This document shows, one piece after another, positions 24,230 through 35,426 of a stretch of DNA of 64,000 nt. The stretch comes from Massospora cicadina (taxonomy: Eukaryota > Entomophthoromycota > Entomophthoromycetes > Entomophthorales > Entomophthoraceae): assembly GCA_022478985.1 (NCBI GenBank), contig JAKSZP010014925.1, forward strand, positions 1 to 64,000, in the 5' to 3' direction. Numbering within the stretch: position 1 is the stretch's first letter; the number at the start of each line of letters is the position of its first letter. The notes beneath the pieces are model-generated. The model was not told the DNA's origin and searched no databases. It saw only the letters and a list, made by a program, of their open reading frames with translations. Position numbers and translations under genes: made by a program.

Positions 24230-24633
24230 TGTAATACTGAAATGACTGTGTCTCAGATTAATTGGGAGGACGTACTCATTATCACCTATCCTGATGAACC
24301 CATTTCACCTGAAGATCTGGAACGTCTTGAACAGCAGTTGTTAAGAGGATATTAAGTAGGACAAGGGTATGTGGACAATAGTAGCAATCCTTTTAATTGC
24401 CAATGACAGTAAGATATGTTGTGTATAAATATATCTAGCTCATCATCAATTAAGTGTAGCTCAGATCCAAAACAATTTAATTGGGATAGAGAATATCTTC
24501 CATTACTTAATTAAATTTGTACATCCCAATTCCAGAAATTCTCAGATGACAATTGCATGCCTTCATGCAGCCATTACTGAGTTGTAAACTTCTAAAGCAA
24601 CTCTAACTAGGTGGGCCAAATTTTAAATGAGCC

Positions 24634-24682
<49 letters not shown>

Positions 24683-26270
24683 AAATCCAACTTTGCTGAG
24701 GTCCATTCTAGTTTGGAGGCAAATTATAATTTAGCCACTTGGGCTAAAGACCAGGTAGCAGAATTAGCGCATGAGCTAAATGACAGATTGAATACCATCT
24801 TTGATAATTTCTTAGAGGAAAGAGTAGTCACCAAATCTTGGTTTAGAATTATCACTCAGACTTCTATTAATGCTTCAGAGTTCATGAGGCTTAATCATAA
24901 AGCCCAAGAGGCACAATTAAACCACAACGATGACTTTCATGACCATTATTGACTTCTGAGCGCCCATATTTTTCAGATGAATAATGAATACATCAAAAAA
25001 ATCAATTAATGGCAAACACAATTTGAGGGCCAACAGGCAAAAAATGAAAAAATTCAGGATAGCTTTTGATCATCTTAATCTACAGATCAATAATCTCAAT
25101 GATGATGTTACTTCTATTAATGAGTTGAAAAAAACTTTATGGAGAATTAAACCAGTTCAAAAAGGCAATAATAAGAAAAGGACCAAGTGATTTCCACCCT
25201 AAAACTTCAAGCTACTAGCTTGAATGAGGAAATTGCGAAATTAAAGTTAAAACTGAAATCATGTCAATTGGGAAAACAAAATCAGCAAGCAAATTCGAAC
25301 TCTGGATGAGAGGAATTGTCAGTGTGCTACAAACCACTTGACTGGAAACTCTTCTATACTATGAGGACGAAGCTTCAGAAATAGCAACTGAAACAAAAGC
25401 TGGGCCACGTCAACAAATGCCTAGCAATATGGTTGCTTTGGCCAACCCTAACACCTTAAACTTGGATACAATGCCTCAGCGCCCTAGTATGCCTGGCTCA
25501 AGTCAACAAAGAAATAAACGTGATAACCAGGAATGGGAAAGCGATAATTATAAACCAGCAAACCTACCTGCTTTTCAATAAAAACAGAAGTATTACCACA
25601 TCTGTCAAACGCATTGAAATGACCATGTATGGGGCCAGTAATTGTAACAAAGCAGCCAATATGATTAACTGATTGAATGAGTGGAGCATTGATTTGATTA
25701 TGCCTCACATTAACAAAAACCCAACATATGCCAAAGTCAAAGAGGCTGGGCTTCATGAACTTGAAGGTCCAGAACGAATGTCAACCAGAAAATCTAAATT
25801 TATGAACATTTGCTTTAAGAAAGATGAAGCAGTTGACAAATTGTGGATCAATTCTATTGCAAAGCTCAAGTTCTCCTAGGTACACGGGCTATGGTCAATT
25901 TTGATGCTAAGATTGCACTATAACATGCAGTAGAACCTTACCCAAATTTGTCAAACACTTTATTGTCTTCTTTTGTGCAAAACCTTACAACATCTGGATT
26001 GGTTGATTATTTGCGCAGATGCTCAAAAAATTATGGCCCTCCTAATACTGAGTACAAATCAGGACATACTGCCTCCGCTGGATTACTTCAAAACCAATAA
26101 GAATATTGACAGTAATCCACCTGTAGAAAATGAGCAAAACTCAAATATGAGAGCCCTCATGCTAATGAGTGAGATTAGTTGCTTTATTAGCAATTGTAAA
26201 GGTCACTTTGCTTCCCGTTGCATCAGCAAAATGTCACTGTAGTCCTTCCTAATACAATGCAGGAGGAGGG
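24230..26270 (+). pseudogene. gag: D gag
   Basis: Frames at 24611-24952, 24984-25190 and further pieces to 25320 are rich in Leu, Glu, Asn and Lys, with heptad-like spacing expected of the coiled-coil N-terminal region seen in A. Capsid-like text spans 25600-26100 (for example CYNAANMINXLNEWSIDLIM and MSTRKSKFMNICFKKDEAVD). The knuckle at about 26176-26222 reads CFISNCKGHFASRC: the central His is kept but Cys spacing is disturbed. A TG microsatellite has expanded inside the frame at 24636-24680. Confidence 0.6.
24636..24680 (+). repeat. TG dinucleotide microsatellite within D gag
   Basis: About 22 uninterrupted TG units. The surrounding 113-codon frame (24611-24952) reads through it as alternating Cys-Val, so the frame is preserved across the tract. 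Confidence 0.97.
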
Positions 26271-26408
26271 AAAAGAATAAGCACAATAGATGCGGGACGC
26301 TCTATTGTGCCTAAGACACCAGTCCCACCTGATTGACAAGAAAAGGCTGGCCACAGGGCCTCGTTTAACAATGAAAGCGAAATTCTTTTAGTATCAAATA
26401 AAGATTCT

Positions 26409-27147
26409 TTGAACATACATGCGGTAACTCGCTCCCAGAGTAAGGTTGTCATACCTGAAGCCTCTAAATTAATTGCTAAACCTTATGTGCAACAAAAACT
26501 TGAGAATATTCCAGCCAAAGGGCCGAGAAATGCAGCAGATACCCCAAGCTTGAAAGGGGTAAATATAGCCATGCAAATCGACACATTCATTTATGAATGT
26601 CCCAGCATTGGAAATACTTTGAAGAACACTCTTAACTCCCTGGATTCTTCCCATATTCACTTAGTAAACTCTATTGATTCTTACTACTCTGAGTGCACTT
26701 ACATGGATATAATGGTCAACAAGATCAGAGTTGTAGCTATTGTTGATAGTGGAGTCCCTGTAAACATTGTTTCCATGAAGCTGGTTAAGAAATTGAAAAC
26801 AGCGCTGGACATTGACCATCATCAAGAATATGGGACCGAAGGACTTAACAGCACTAAGAGTGAAGGAGCTTAGAGCTCTTTGCTATTACGATTTGGAGCT
26901 TTGGTAGTAGCCACACGTGCTATAGTGCTTCCAAATGCCAATTATGATATATCAATTGGAACTAGTTTTAAGGACCTATAGGATCTCATGCAACTTTAAA
27001 GAAAACGACTTGACGATATTGGACCAATTACTTCCAATTTGTTACTCTCATAATGATACAAAGCCCACAAGCTTTTGTAGAAATTTTATCAATATATCTT
27101 ATGCAAATGGGATAATACCAGTAGGATATATTCAGCGGAGAAATTGA
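26409..27147 (+). pseudogene. D protease
   Basis: The frame 26409-26873 (154 codons) ends with VAIVDSGVPVNIVSMKLVKK. It carries the aspartic protease loop D-S-G, the most canonical of the four plus-strand copies, although Ala is replaced by Val. Flap-like sequence and LRFGALVVATRAIVLPNANY-type text follow after a stop. The N-terminal part of this frame is the gag-protease linker. Confidence 0.7.
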
Positions 27148-27217
27148 AGCCGCCCTTGCCAACTGCCATAAACAAAAATTAGGGAATACCTCTACATGTG
27201 AATAAGGATGCTCAATA

Positions 27218-27444
27218 GATCCAGGCCATCAACTGGTTATGAGGACTGTGACCACACTGAATATTCCAGAAGGACTATATGGGAAGGTTGTATCCCCATG
27301 GCATCATTCTCAAATGGAACCTAATGTGGCGCCTGGAATACGAATGCTAGGGCATGGAGAGATTGATGTCTTAATAGAAAATTTGACCAGCTGAAATATT
27401 AAGGTCAAGAAATATCAAGTAGACACATTTGTGCATCTGTTTCC
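27218..27444 (+). pseudogene. D dUTPase-like segment
   Basis: It reads GHQLVMRTV, LNIPEGLYGKVVSPWHHSQM, PNVAPGIRMLGHGEIDVLIENL and IKVKKYQVDTFVHLFP. The framework motifs P-E-G-L-Y-G and G-E-I-x-V-L-I-x-N align with the order of dUTPase. The RSGLA motif position is WHHSQM, and the Asp and Tyr of the third motif are absent. This is the longest nearly uninterrupted version outside E. Confidence 0.5.
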
Positions 27445-27599
27445 GAGGGATGAGTTAAAATCAGCTGTCTAATTTGGTGACCTATCAAAGTTCAGCTTAC
27501 CAAATAAAACCCTTGGGGCACACGCTATAATTTCTCAAGAATTGTTTACCAAATTATCAGAACAACAGAATGATGAAGCACTAGAGTTGTTTGAACGAT

Positions 27600-28330
27600 A
27601 TTAGATTTTTTTTGCCAAAAAAGAGCAAGATTTAGGTTGTGAAAAAGGAGTAAAGCATTTTGTTAATATTGGGGACCATATGCCTATTATAATGAGGCCA
27701 ATCTGGTGCCCCAGGGCTAGTGACGAAATAGTTGGAGAAGAGCTAGACGGATTGGTAAAAAGTAGAATGATAGTGCCCTCCAAAAGCCCATGGGCCAGCC
27801 CCATTTTAATCATAAAGAAAAAATATGGCACCAATCAAGTTGTGACTTATTATTGACGCCTCAATGCCATTACAAAAAAAGTTTGTTTTCAGTGCCCAGA
27901 ATTGATGATGCTCTGGACCGTCTGGAAGGCGCGAAGTATTTTACTGCAATAGACCTCATCTCAGGGTATTGGCAAATCGAACTGCCTCAAGAGGAGCAGG
28001 AAAAGTGCACGATGATTGCTGCTCAAGGAATTTTTTAACTGACACAAATGCCACAGGGGCTGTGTAATGCACCGGCAACCTTTTAGCATGCAATGGACAC
28101 AATTTTGGGGGACCTTAAATTATTCTGCATACTGGTGTACCTGGATGACATCAATGTCTTTTTGCAAACGTTTTTAAAAGCATCTGGAGCACCTTAAACA
28201 AGCGTTTGAACGGCTTTTAAAGGCCAATCTGAAGATAAACCCTAAAAAATGTAAATTCTTTAAAGTACAATTAGATACCTCAGGTTCATCATTGATTCCA
28301 AGGGCTTTTGACCTCAGCATAAAAGGTGGA
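27600..28330 (+). pseudogene. D reverse transcriptase
   Basis: Motifs in order: SPWASPILIIKKKYGTNQVV (near 27785), CVQCPELMMLWT at the decayed entry, YFTAIDLISGYWQIELPQ (27940-27990), LTQMPQGLCNAPATF (near 28040-28080) and YLDDINVF, with YLDD at 28138-28149. A stop sits just before the MPQG motif and a frameshift follows DINVFLQ. The catalytic Asp residues are intact. Confidence 0.82.
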
Positions 28331-28960
28331 GGCGATTAACAAAATGCAAACTCCAATGAGTATGAGGGATGTTACGTGTTCTTAGGCATGGTAGGATACT
28401 ATTAAAGATTTGTAGAAGGGTTCACGAAGATTGCTGAGCCCCTATTCCACTTACTACAAGGAAGAGATCGTTTTTGCTGGGCAAAGGAAGCCAACAAGCC
28501 TTTGAGGCTTTGAAAAACAAAATGAGCTCGGCGCCTATCCTCTGATATCCAGATTTCAGCAAGCCTTTTATCATACAAACTGATGCCTTGTTGACTGTGA
28601 TTGGTGGTGTGCTATCCCAGATTTGTTATGATGGTGAGGAGCATCTGATTGCTTATTGCTGCAGGACGCTGAATAAACATAAACTTAATTATACAGTGAC
28701 TGAAAGAGAATGTTTGGCTGTCATCTATGCTTGTAAGTAATTTCAAGTTTACATACATGGCACCAAGTTTCAAGTAGTGACGGATCACAGCTCTTATTAT
28801 GATGGCTTTACAATCTCAAGGAACCTGAAGGACGATTTGTCCGCTGGGCCCTGAAATTACAAGCGTACAATTATAAAATTATATATAGAGCTGAAGAGGC
28901 CCATCAAACTTGCAAATGGACTATCATGACTTCCTATTGTAGCTGTCCTGAGCAGTTTAG
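28331..28960 (+). pseudogene. D RNase H
   Basis: Readable text includes KPFIIQTDALLTVIGGVLSQ (near 28563; TDA retained), LIAYCCRTLNKHKLNYTVTE, ERECLAVIYACK and FQVYIHGTKFQVVTDHSSYY. These are the Ty3-type RNase H blocks. Frame changes occur near 28380 and 28790. Confidence 0.75.
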
Positions 28961-30130
28961 CTGGTGATCTTCATGAAAAAAATGATGACCCAAAAGTGTG
29001 GAGATGAGCCACCTGAAGTATAAAAAGCGATTGAAAAAGCATTAATCAACCCCAATTATCAAAATGGAGTTTTATACAAGCTTAAGCCCAAAGGGCAACA
29101 TCAAATTTTCCCAAAACCTTCCAACCAAATGAAGATTATTACACAAGCACACAAGACTGTCAGATATGGAGGAATGACCAAGACGCTAGAGCTATTTTGA
29201 TCCAGTTACTATTAGGATTCCATGTGATTTGATATCCAAGACATGATCAATAAATGTCATTCATGCCAAATTTCAAAACCTATAAAGTCAAATGTGAAAT
29301 ATCGTTTAATCAAACTTGATTGGCCTGGCATACCATGTCAATTGGTTTAATTGGCCCTTTGCCTGTGAGTAGCCTAGGCAACAAATACATAATTGTTGCT
29401 ATCAACCATCTGATTAAATGGGTGGAAGCAAAAGCAATTCAAGACATTGGGGCTCTAACTACTGCCAAATACAATTATGGATAATAGTATTATAAATGCA
29501 GATTCCCCAGAAGATCTTGACGGACAATGGCATAAATTTTACTGCCCAATGGTACAATGGTTAATGAGTTGATGTCTATCAAAGGAGTGTTGTCAACACC
29601 ATACCATCCTGAGACTAATGGTATGGTAGAGCGAGTGAATGGCACTCTAGTTGCATTTTATGCAAAATGCAGCCTTGGCGCCTTCACAATGGGCAACTTC
29701 AATTATTGTGACCATGTTTGCATACAATATTGGACACCACAGCAGCACAGGCCACTCTCTGTTTCAACTTTTGTATGGTAGACAGCCCACTCTACCTCCA
29801 TTATTATATTCAGTACTCAGTTCAACCAATGCAATTAATCCAAATAACTATATCGAGCAACTAGTGAAGACCTTAATCAAGTTGCAATCTGAAGCTTATC
29901 AAAATGTGATTAGTCAAAAAACTATTTTGAAGAGCTACAACAACGCTTAATGAGCTATGGTAACTAAGTTCAATGAAGGAGATTTAATAGTATATTGTGG
30001 CACTTATAGTGCAGGCTGCGCGCAGAAGCTAGCCTCACTTTGGAAAGGTCCATTTATTATATTAGAGATCATCTGATGACGTATATACCATTAAGGATCT
30101 AGGTGGCTGTATTGTTAATTAGTGCACGTT
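28961..30130 (+). pseudogene. D integrase
   Basis: The zinc-finger region reads HKTVRYGGMTKTLELF and CHSCQISKPIKS (near 29150-29285). Core text includes IPCQLV.LALC, NKYIIVAINHLIKWVEAKAI and [12 protein letters not shown] (second Asp intact), then [17 protein letters not shown], with the catalytic Glu in ERV (29600-29650). The C-terminal piece is [17 protein letters not shown]. Frameshifts near 29470 and 29550 interrupt it. Confidence 0.78.
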
Positions 30131-30149
30131 AAATTCCTTAATCTGTATC

Positions 30150-30260
30150 ATAAAGAATAATAATACAAAAAGAAAAAAATGGAAAAAAAGAAAAAAAAGT
30201 TATTAAAGTAAAAAATTGAATATAATAAAATATAATAGATTTTAAAAAGACAGAAAAAGT
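30150..30260 (+). repeat. A-rich tract after D integrase
   Basis: A run of adenine-rich sequence with short AAT and AAAAG units. It occupies the same relative position as the AAT microsatellite of B, between integrase and the antisense frame. Confidence 0.7.
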
Positions 30261-30299
30261 AATCAAAAACCTTAAAGTTCAATTCATAACTTTAAAGTC

Positions 30300-31393
30300 T
30301 CGCTGGCATTGGAACTAGGTACCCCTTCTTTGGGAAGAGAAGATTGCGATCAAACTGGAGTAGCCTGTAGCGGAATTAGAGAGATTCAGATCTCATACAA
30401 GTCCCAACTATCTAGACCCTTTTGGGGATGTGCCAAACCCAAGAAAGCTGGGCTCCAGGAATGCTGGCCCTGCCAGCTTAGGAAAGGCCATTGAACGAAA
30501 GGGAAAGACCATTGGAAGGGACTTTGGAATATGTGGGAAAGGTTTGACTCAGGAGTAAATGCCACAGAAAGGAAGATACAATTTTCAAGAAGGCATTAAG
30601 GCAGGGTAAACTGATGAAATATCACTTTCACGTGAATCATTTGAAAATGTGACTCATCTAGTACCCTACGCATGTTGACCATGGTATCAGTGGGTAGCGA
30701 GGAAGGAGGGAAGCAAACACATGCACCCAAAAACATCATCTGGGGGACATACTTCTCAGGAAGCCCTTTCACCAAGCTTTTGCAAAGGGCTCGGTATAAA
30801 ACCAGGGTGTGTCAATATTTCAAAAATCTGAATCTTGAGGCCCAATGAGAAGTAAAAATCGTTATGTACCAAAGCTGGTTTGCACCAGAGACTAGCAACT
30901 GAGTTGGCAAAAATAAGTGCCTGGTTGGCCTCAGAAATATCATATGCAGCAACCTCAGGACTGGTGCAAGTGCGGATGACAAGTAGGCATTTACAAGCTC
31001 TGACATTAAATTAATCTCAAGACCAAATGAAGCTACACTGCCTGCGCATAAAGAGAAAGCCAGCTTCTTGGAAGTTAAGACACCAAAAAGGGAAAACAAG
31101 AAGTCTGGAAGGAGATCTCCATCCAAAGCAAATTGATGTTGGATAAGGGCTTCTTGGGACTGAACGGCTTCAGAATCCTGAAGAGATAAAGAATAAGTCA
31201 AAAGGGGACCCCGCTCAGCCCATTGGAATGTATGACAGACAGTACTTGAAGCCATGGTGGCTTGTTTGGGTTCAATGATTGGTGTTATCACAGTGGGATG
31301 CAAAGTTGAACTCTCTAGTACAGTGGAAGCATAGCTGGTCGATCCAGCTTGAAGATCATGGGCAACACGCCCAAGTTGACCATAGAATGACAT
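30300..31393 (-). CDS. Antisense reading frame in D between integrase and 3' LTR
   Basis: On the minus strand a frame opens at 31393 (MSFYGQLGRVAHDLQ) and runs 193 codons to 30812. It continues in the same frame past a single stop for about 85 more codons (HTLVLYRALCKSLVKGLPEK, then ACVCFPPSSLP), and beyond two further stops to about 30300. It is far more open than the sense frames of D. The product would be rich in Leu, Ser and aromatic residues with hydrophobic patches (SELVNAYLSSALAPVLRLL); I see no convincing signal peptide. No known family is recognised. It may be an accessory gene of the element or fortuitous. Confidence 0.4.
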
Positions 31394-31520
31394 GAACTTG
31401 CTTAGTCTTAGGAAGACTCATCTGTCCAAGGCGGAAAGCTATAGAGATAACGTTTGTATTTTGATGAACGCAAAAAGTTAGACATTGTGACCATGGAAGA
31501 ATGGTACCCACCGCTTATAT

Positions 31521-31539
31521 CCAGTCAAAGTGGGGGAAG
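31521..31539 (+). other. D polypurine tract
   Basis: The text ccagtcaaagtgggggaag is directly followed by TG of the 3' LTR. Confidence 0.7.
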
Positions 31540-32421
31540 TGTTGAGTAATTGAATAAACCTAATTATCAGATATTCAATAGGGACACAATAATGTTGACA
31601 TGCTTCATATATTATGGATAATATCAGATATCAGTGATTATGGATCATGTATATCCTAAGTTTATGCAAAGCTTAGGATCCGCGGCCTAGCAATCTCACT
31701 AATAATATTTGAACATGATGACACGGGCTTAAAGACGTAGTTTGTTAGGCCAGACTTAACATTAGTTTTGACTTAATGAATTGGGCATGTGGGCTTTGTT
31801 GGTCTATGTCAAAATTAGTTTTTAATGTTGGTCGAGTTTTGATTGAATTAATTACCAATCAATGATATGAATTGCATTGGCATGTGCTGCCAATTGCTTG
31901 TGAAAGAGAATAGTTTCAGCTATTTGCAGACGAGTCTGAAACACCATCTTGAGAATATTGACATTATTTACACCAAACCTGAGGCTGTGCGAGATGCCCA
32001 GAGTCAAAGTATTTGTAGACCCTCAATTAAAGCTTTACGTGTTCCTCTGGCCAAGTGCCTTGAAAATGAGATGTCATGGGTAAGATGTGGTGAACATTGA
32101 ACCTTATAAGTTATCTCCAAGTTGATACTATAAAACACAATAAACCATTACCACTAGTTTATAGTTTAACTTATAAGCCTTTTGTGTTTGGTACTTTAAA
32201 TTGTATTAAGACAAGGATTTACTTGTGATCAGTAAGATCAGAACAGCGTGCCATCATCCAAGTAATGACAGGGGAATATTAAATTTGAAGCGTTATTACC
32301 AAGGAGCTATATCATAGACTATATTCAACTTCTAGTCTATTGTCATCATATAATAGATGTAAAAAACCCCATCACTCTGCAGAAGAAGAACGAGCCATCT
32401 AAAGAGGACCAAATATCAACA
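31540..32421 (+). repeat. D 3' LTR
   Basis: It starts TGTTGAGTAATTG and ends TATCAACA. It is followed by gttag, the second copy of the target duplication, after which the B LTR resumes (agaagaataataatag compared with aagattaacgttag in the B 5' LTR). Confidence 0.92.
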
Positions 32422-32426
32422 GTTAG

Positions 32427-32616
32427 AAGAATAATAATAGTTGACTATACATTCTCAATAAAAATAATGTGCGCTGAACTTTTGACTTCATTTTATAATC
32501 TATTTCATATGTTCAAGGAATGGCGATCTCCATATAATATTTCCGTTGCATCAGTGGGAAACCCTCCTGTGAAACTCTCTAGCGAATCTCAACTTATTCC
32601 GCCAAATTTTATAACA
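32427..32616 (+). repeat. B 3' LTR, right part
   Basis: It continues the B LTR after D. The texts tgcgcgctgaagctg (16111) and gtgcgctgaactttt (32468) correspond, as do ttaaagaatggaaatatc and ttcaaggaatggcgatctc. It ends TTATAACA. Confidence 0.8.
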
Positions 32617-33780
32617 AGCTGTCTAATAGGACAAAGTTAAATGAACGGATGATTTACAGTATCAATTTGATGTAACACATCATGTGCACAACCTAAATTA
32701 AGATTCTTTTTTCGCAAAAGTAATACTATAATTTTCAAAAAGGGCCAAATCCTGGTCCTAATACTCCTGGTTTAACCCCAATAGGCTTTCCTATGGTACT
32801 AAAGAATAAACTTATTGGCCAGTATTACTGGGAATGTTAATTCCTCCAAGGTATCAAAAGTATAATATTTTCTAATTCAATAATTGGTAAAATATATAAA
32901 AACAATTTAGTTCTCTATTTTTTAAGATGTGGTTATAGGCTAACTAATGATACCTGAATTTTGCCATATTTTGGAACAATAATCCTAGGCATGGAGACAG
33001 GTTCAAGATTAGAGTGGCAAAACAGCATGAAATTTTAACATATAACTTTTGGAAATTCTAATTTTATTTCTATCCTCATTGTAAGTTAATGCCCACCAGA
33101 ATAAAAGAATTGCAATTAGTTTCATTAAAAAACGCCCTTAGTTTACATAATTTGAGTTGGCTTTTTCTGAGTGCAACCACAAATTTTGTTGATACCTTAA
33201 TGGCACAATTCCATTCTTATATGTAATGTTAACAGCCTCTGGTTTATGAGGCGCAGAGTCCTCAGGGTTTCCAATTATAATAAAGCAGATGATTTGTCCT
33301 AATATCTCCAAACTGTTTCATTCAAAATCAGTTTTACCTCATAAGTGCTTATAAAAGATGTTCAATTAATGTTATCTAACCCTGACTCATTAACAAAAAA
33401 TCTGGAGCTAAAAGTAGCAAACTGAACCTTGACGATAGCATACTATATGTTATCAACAATGTGATCATCTGAGGCCCCACAGTACCATTCCTTTTTTCAA
33501 GGGTTAATTCAGATCCAGACCAAGCTTTTTTGCCAAATTAGTGGACATAATGTTGTTTTAAGCCCCACTATCAATGATAGCTCTTATTTTAAGTTTATTA
33601 ACAAAGTTATAAAATACATGAATTCTGCAGCATAAGCATCATATGCAATGAAAGTATTAACATCCATCACATCAACTTGCCCTGAATAGGATTGTAGGTT
33701 GGCACATAAAAATTGTCTTACTATTCTATAGTACCAAAAGTTATGGCCGTCTAAACTCCATCTAATTTTGAAATATCACC
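32617..33780 (-). pseudogene. H pol start: RT entry, dUTPase-like segment and protease
   Basis: Read on the minus strand, the protease loop IIDSGA lies at 33545-33590 with the canonical D-S-G-A. The dUTPase-like block at about 32880-33060 reads HSNLEPVSMPRIIVPKYGKIQVSLVSL, given here as its motifs HSNLEP, PRIIVP and GKIQVSLV. The pre-RT linker near 32617-32720 (FAKKE, then CPIRQ-like text) then joins the RT at 15755 across B. Many stops and frameshifts are present. Confidence 0.55.
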
Positions 33781-35409
33781 CGAGGTGTGGGAAGCTTGTA
33801 CTGTCCTAGTTTTGAACATAAGACATCACTACTACCACCAGCTAACCCATCTACCCATCTGTTTAATTAAAAATTAGTAACCACTAATGCATCATCCACA
33901 ATCACTTGGTGCGATGCTGAAGGTGGGGCGTCCTTGTTGGACAAGATCATAAATTATGTGGTTACAGAGATTTTGTTTTAATTGAGAAATTTAAAATAAG
34001 GGGCAGAAGAGAAAATCCCAGCTTTAATCCACCCGCTCTTTTCCCAAAGCATACTTTATTTCAGTTTTCCTGGAATGAACCGTGTGTTTAAAACTAAACT
34101 AGGGAATCTATTGAAATGATGCATCAGGTTTTTACAAAGACAACAAGTAACTTGAGCAATATCAAGCCTAGAGCAATAAGGGCCATAATACCAAGTTAAA
34201 TTTATTTTTTAGATTATGATCTTTTCATAATGGTCACAGATCTCTCAACGACCTGAGTTAGACACCTCAAATGTGGCGGCTCTTGGCAAAGATAATCTAT
34301 CATATGTGTAAGGTCATTATCCTCATTCAAAACAGGGATCAGAACCTGATATAATTCCTTATAGGGCTCACAGGTTTGATGCAGGGAGATTCGGGCATCT
34401 AAATTATTCAGCAACTTGGCTCCTTATAAAACTTGAGCTTCATAATAATCTGTTCAACAAAAGCTGTAACTAACTTGCCCTTATTGAAAAAAATGTTAAA
34501 ACGTTTTCTGCGTTGTTATCCTTTCTTCTCCGCCAAACACTATCACAAATAAGCAATGTAATTTTGGTAACTCTTATTAAGTTCTTGTAGTTTGGGCACA
34601 TCAACTCCTAACTTATGGATGCTAAAGAATTTTTTACATAGTCAACTTAATGGCCTTGAGCACCAACCATTATTACTTCAAATAAAGTAGAAAATCTGTG
34701 AAAATTTACAAATTTATCACATTTTTGTAGATCAATTCAATTAAACAAAATCTGATATCCCATTATACAAGAGCATAGAGGTTGTAACAATTTAGACTGA
34801 ACTGATGCTTTAAATGGCTGGCAGTTAGCGTGAAACATTGCTGAACTTCTGGTCCAGCTAGGTTAATAAGTTCAGCTCAAGCTTAATCACCCACTACAGT
34901 ATTTTTTACTACTGAGTGATTTGACATATGACCATAGTGAGAGGTAAAACAGTGATAGAGTCAATTAATCAACCCAGAAAATTAATGGCGTTTCGCTGAA
35001 ACTATTGTTCAACCAGTTTAAGCATCTAAAAGTCGGTGGTGAGGAGAATTTAACTTTTAAGACTCATGTTTAAAGTGGACTAAAGTTTTTCAATAAGCTA
35101 TACTCCCTATCAGGATTAACAAGGGAGCAAGAGGGGTGAAATAAGTTCTACTCAAAGCTGTTGAGGCAGAGTTGAGGTTCCTTTAAAGTAGCTATAGGAG
35201 TGAAAAACTCAGGAATTGAAAGGTAAAAAACTATTTGAGCCTGAGCCCAGGACCCTCACCATTTCTTTGCTACAGAGTGGAATAGGTAATTAAAGTTATG
35301 CTGGATCTTTGGAACAGCCTCATATGAGCCCATCAATTGTGCTGAAGTAGCAGGAAAAATACTCTTATTTGTAATTATAATATTATATTGATAAGGGAGC
35401 AATTGTGCA
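33781..35409 (-). pseudogene. gag: H gag remnant
   Basis: The sequence lies between the H primer-binding site and the protease. Open minus-strand pieces are 34214-34414 (MLNNLDARISLHQTCEPYKE), which resembles capsid text before the knuckle, and 35256-35441 near the N-terminus. No zinc knuckle is clear. Assignment rests mainly on position. Confidence 0.4.
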
Positions 35410-35426
35410 CCTGTAGTAAGCACCAC
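35410..35426 (-). other. H primer-binding site
   Basis: On the minus strand gTGGTGCTTACTACAGG directly follows the LTR end. It is the same site as in A, B, D and E, which fixes the orientation of H. Confidence 0.65.

Larger units (their letters stand above)
23261..32421 (+). mobile_element. Element D: Ty3/Gypsy retrotransposon nested in the B 3' LTR
   Basis: The LTRs are 23261-24139 (879 bases) and 31540-32421 (882 bases). The flanks gttgg (23256-23260) and gttag (32422-32426) are a target duplication with one change. Order: primer-binding site, gag with coiled coil and zinc knuckle, protease, dUTPase-like, RT, RNase H, integrase, A-rich tract, antisense frame, purine tract. The LTRs differ at about 15% of positions in the first 170 bases (by eye), less than those of B, which agrees with D being the later insertion. 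Confidence 0.88.
15756..32616 (+). mobile_element. Element B: Ty3/Gypsy retrotransposon with D nested in its 3' LTR
   Basis: The 5' LTR is 15756-16257 (502 bases). The 3' LTR is in two pieces, 22948-23260 and 32427-32616, which sum to 503 bases once D and its target duplication are removed. The order inside is primer-binding site, gag, protease, dUTPase-like, RT, RNase H, integrase, an AAT microsatellite, an antisense reading frame and a purine tract. The LTRs are visibly more diverged than those of D or A, so B is older. It is inserted in the RT entry region of H. The flanks gagtg and agctg are only a weak duplication match. Confidence 0.8.

Noticed and set aside
31867..32100. 77-codon frame inside the D 3' LTR with a matching frame near 23660 in the 5' LTR
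   Set aside because: The two occurrences are copies of the same LTR, so conservation is automatic. LTRs are not expected to code, and the 5' version is frameshifted.
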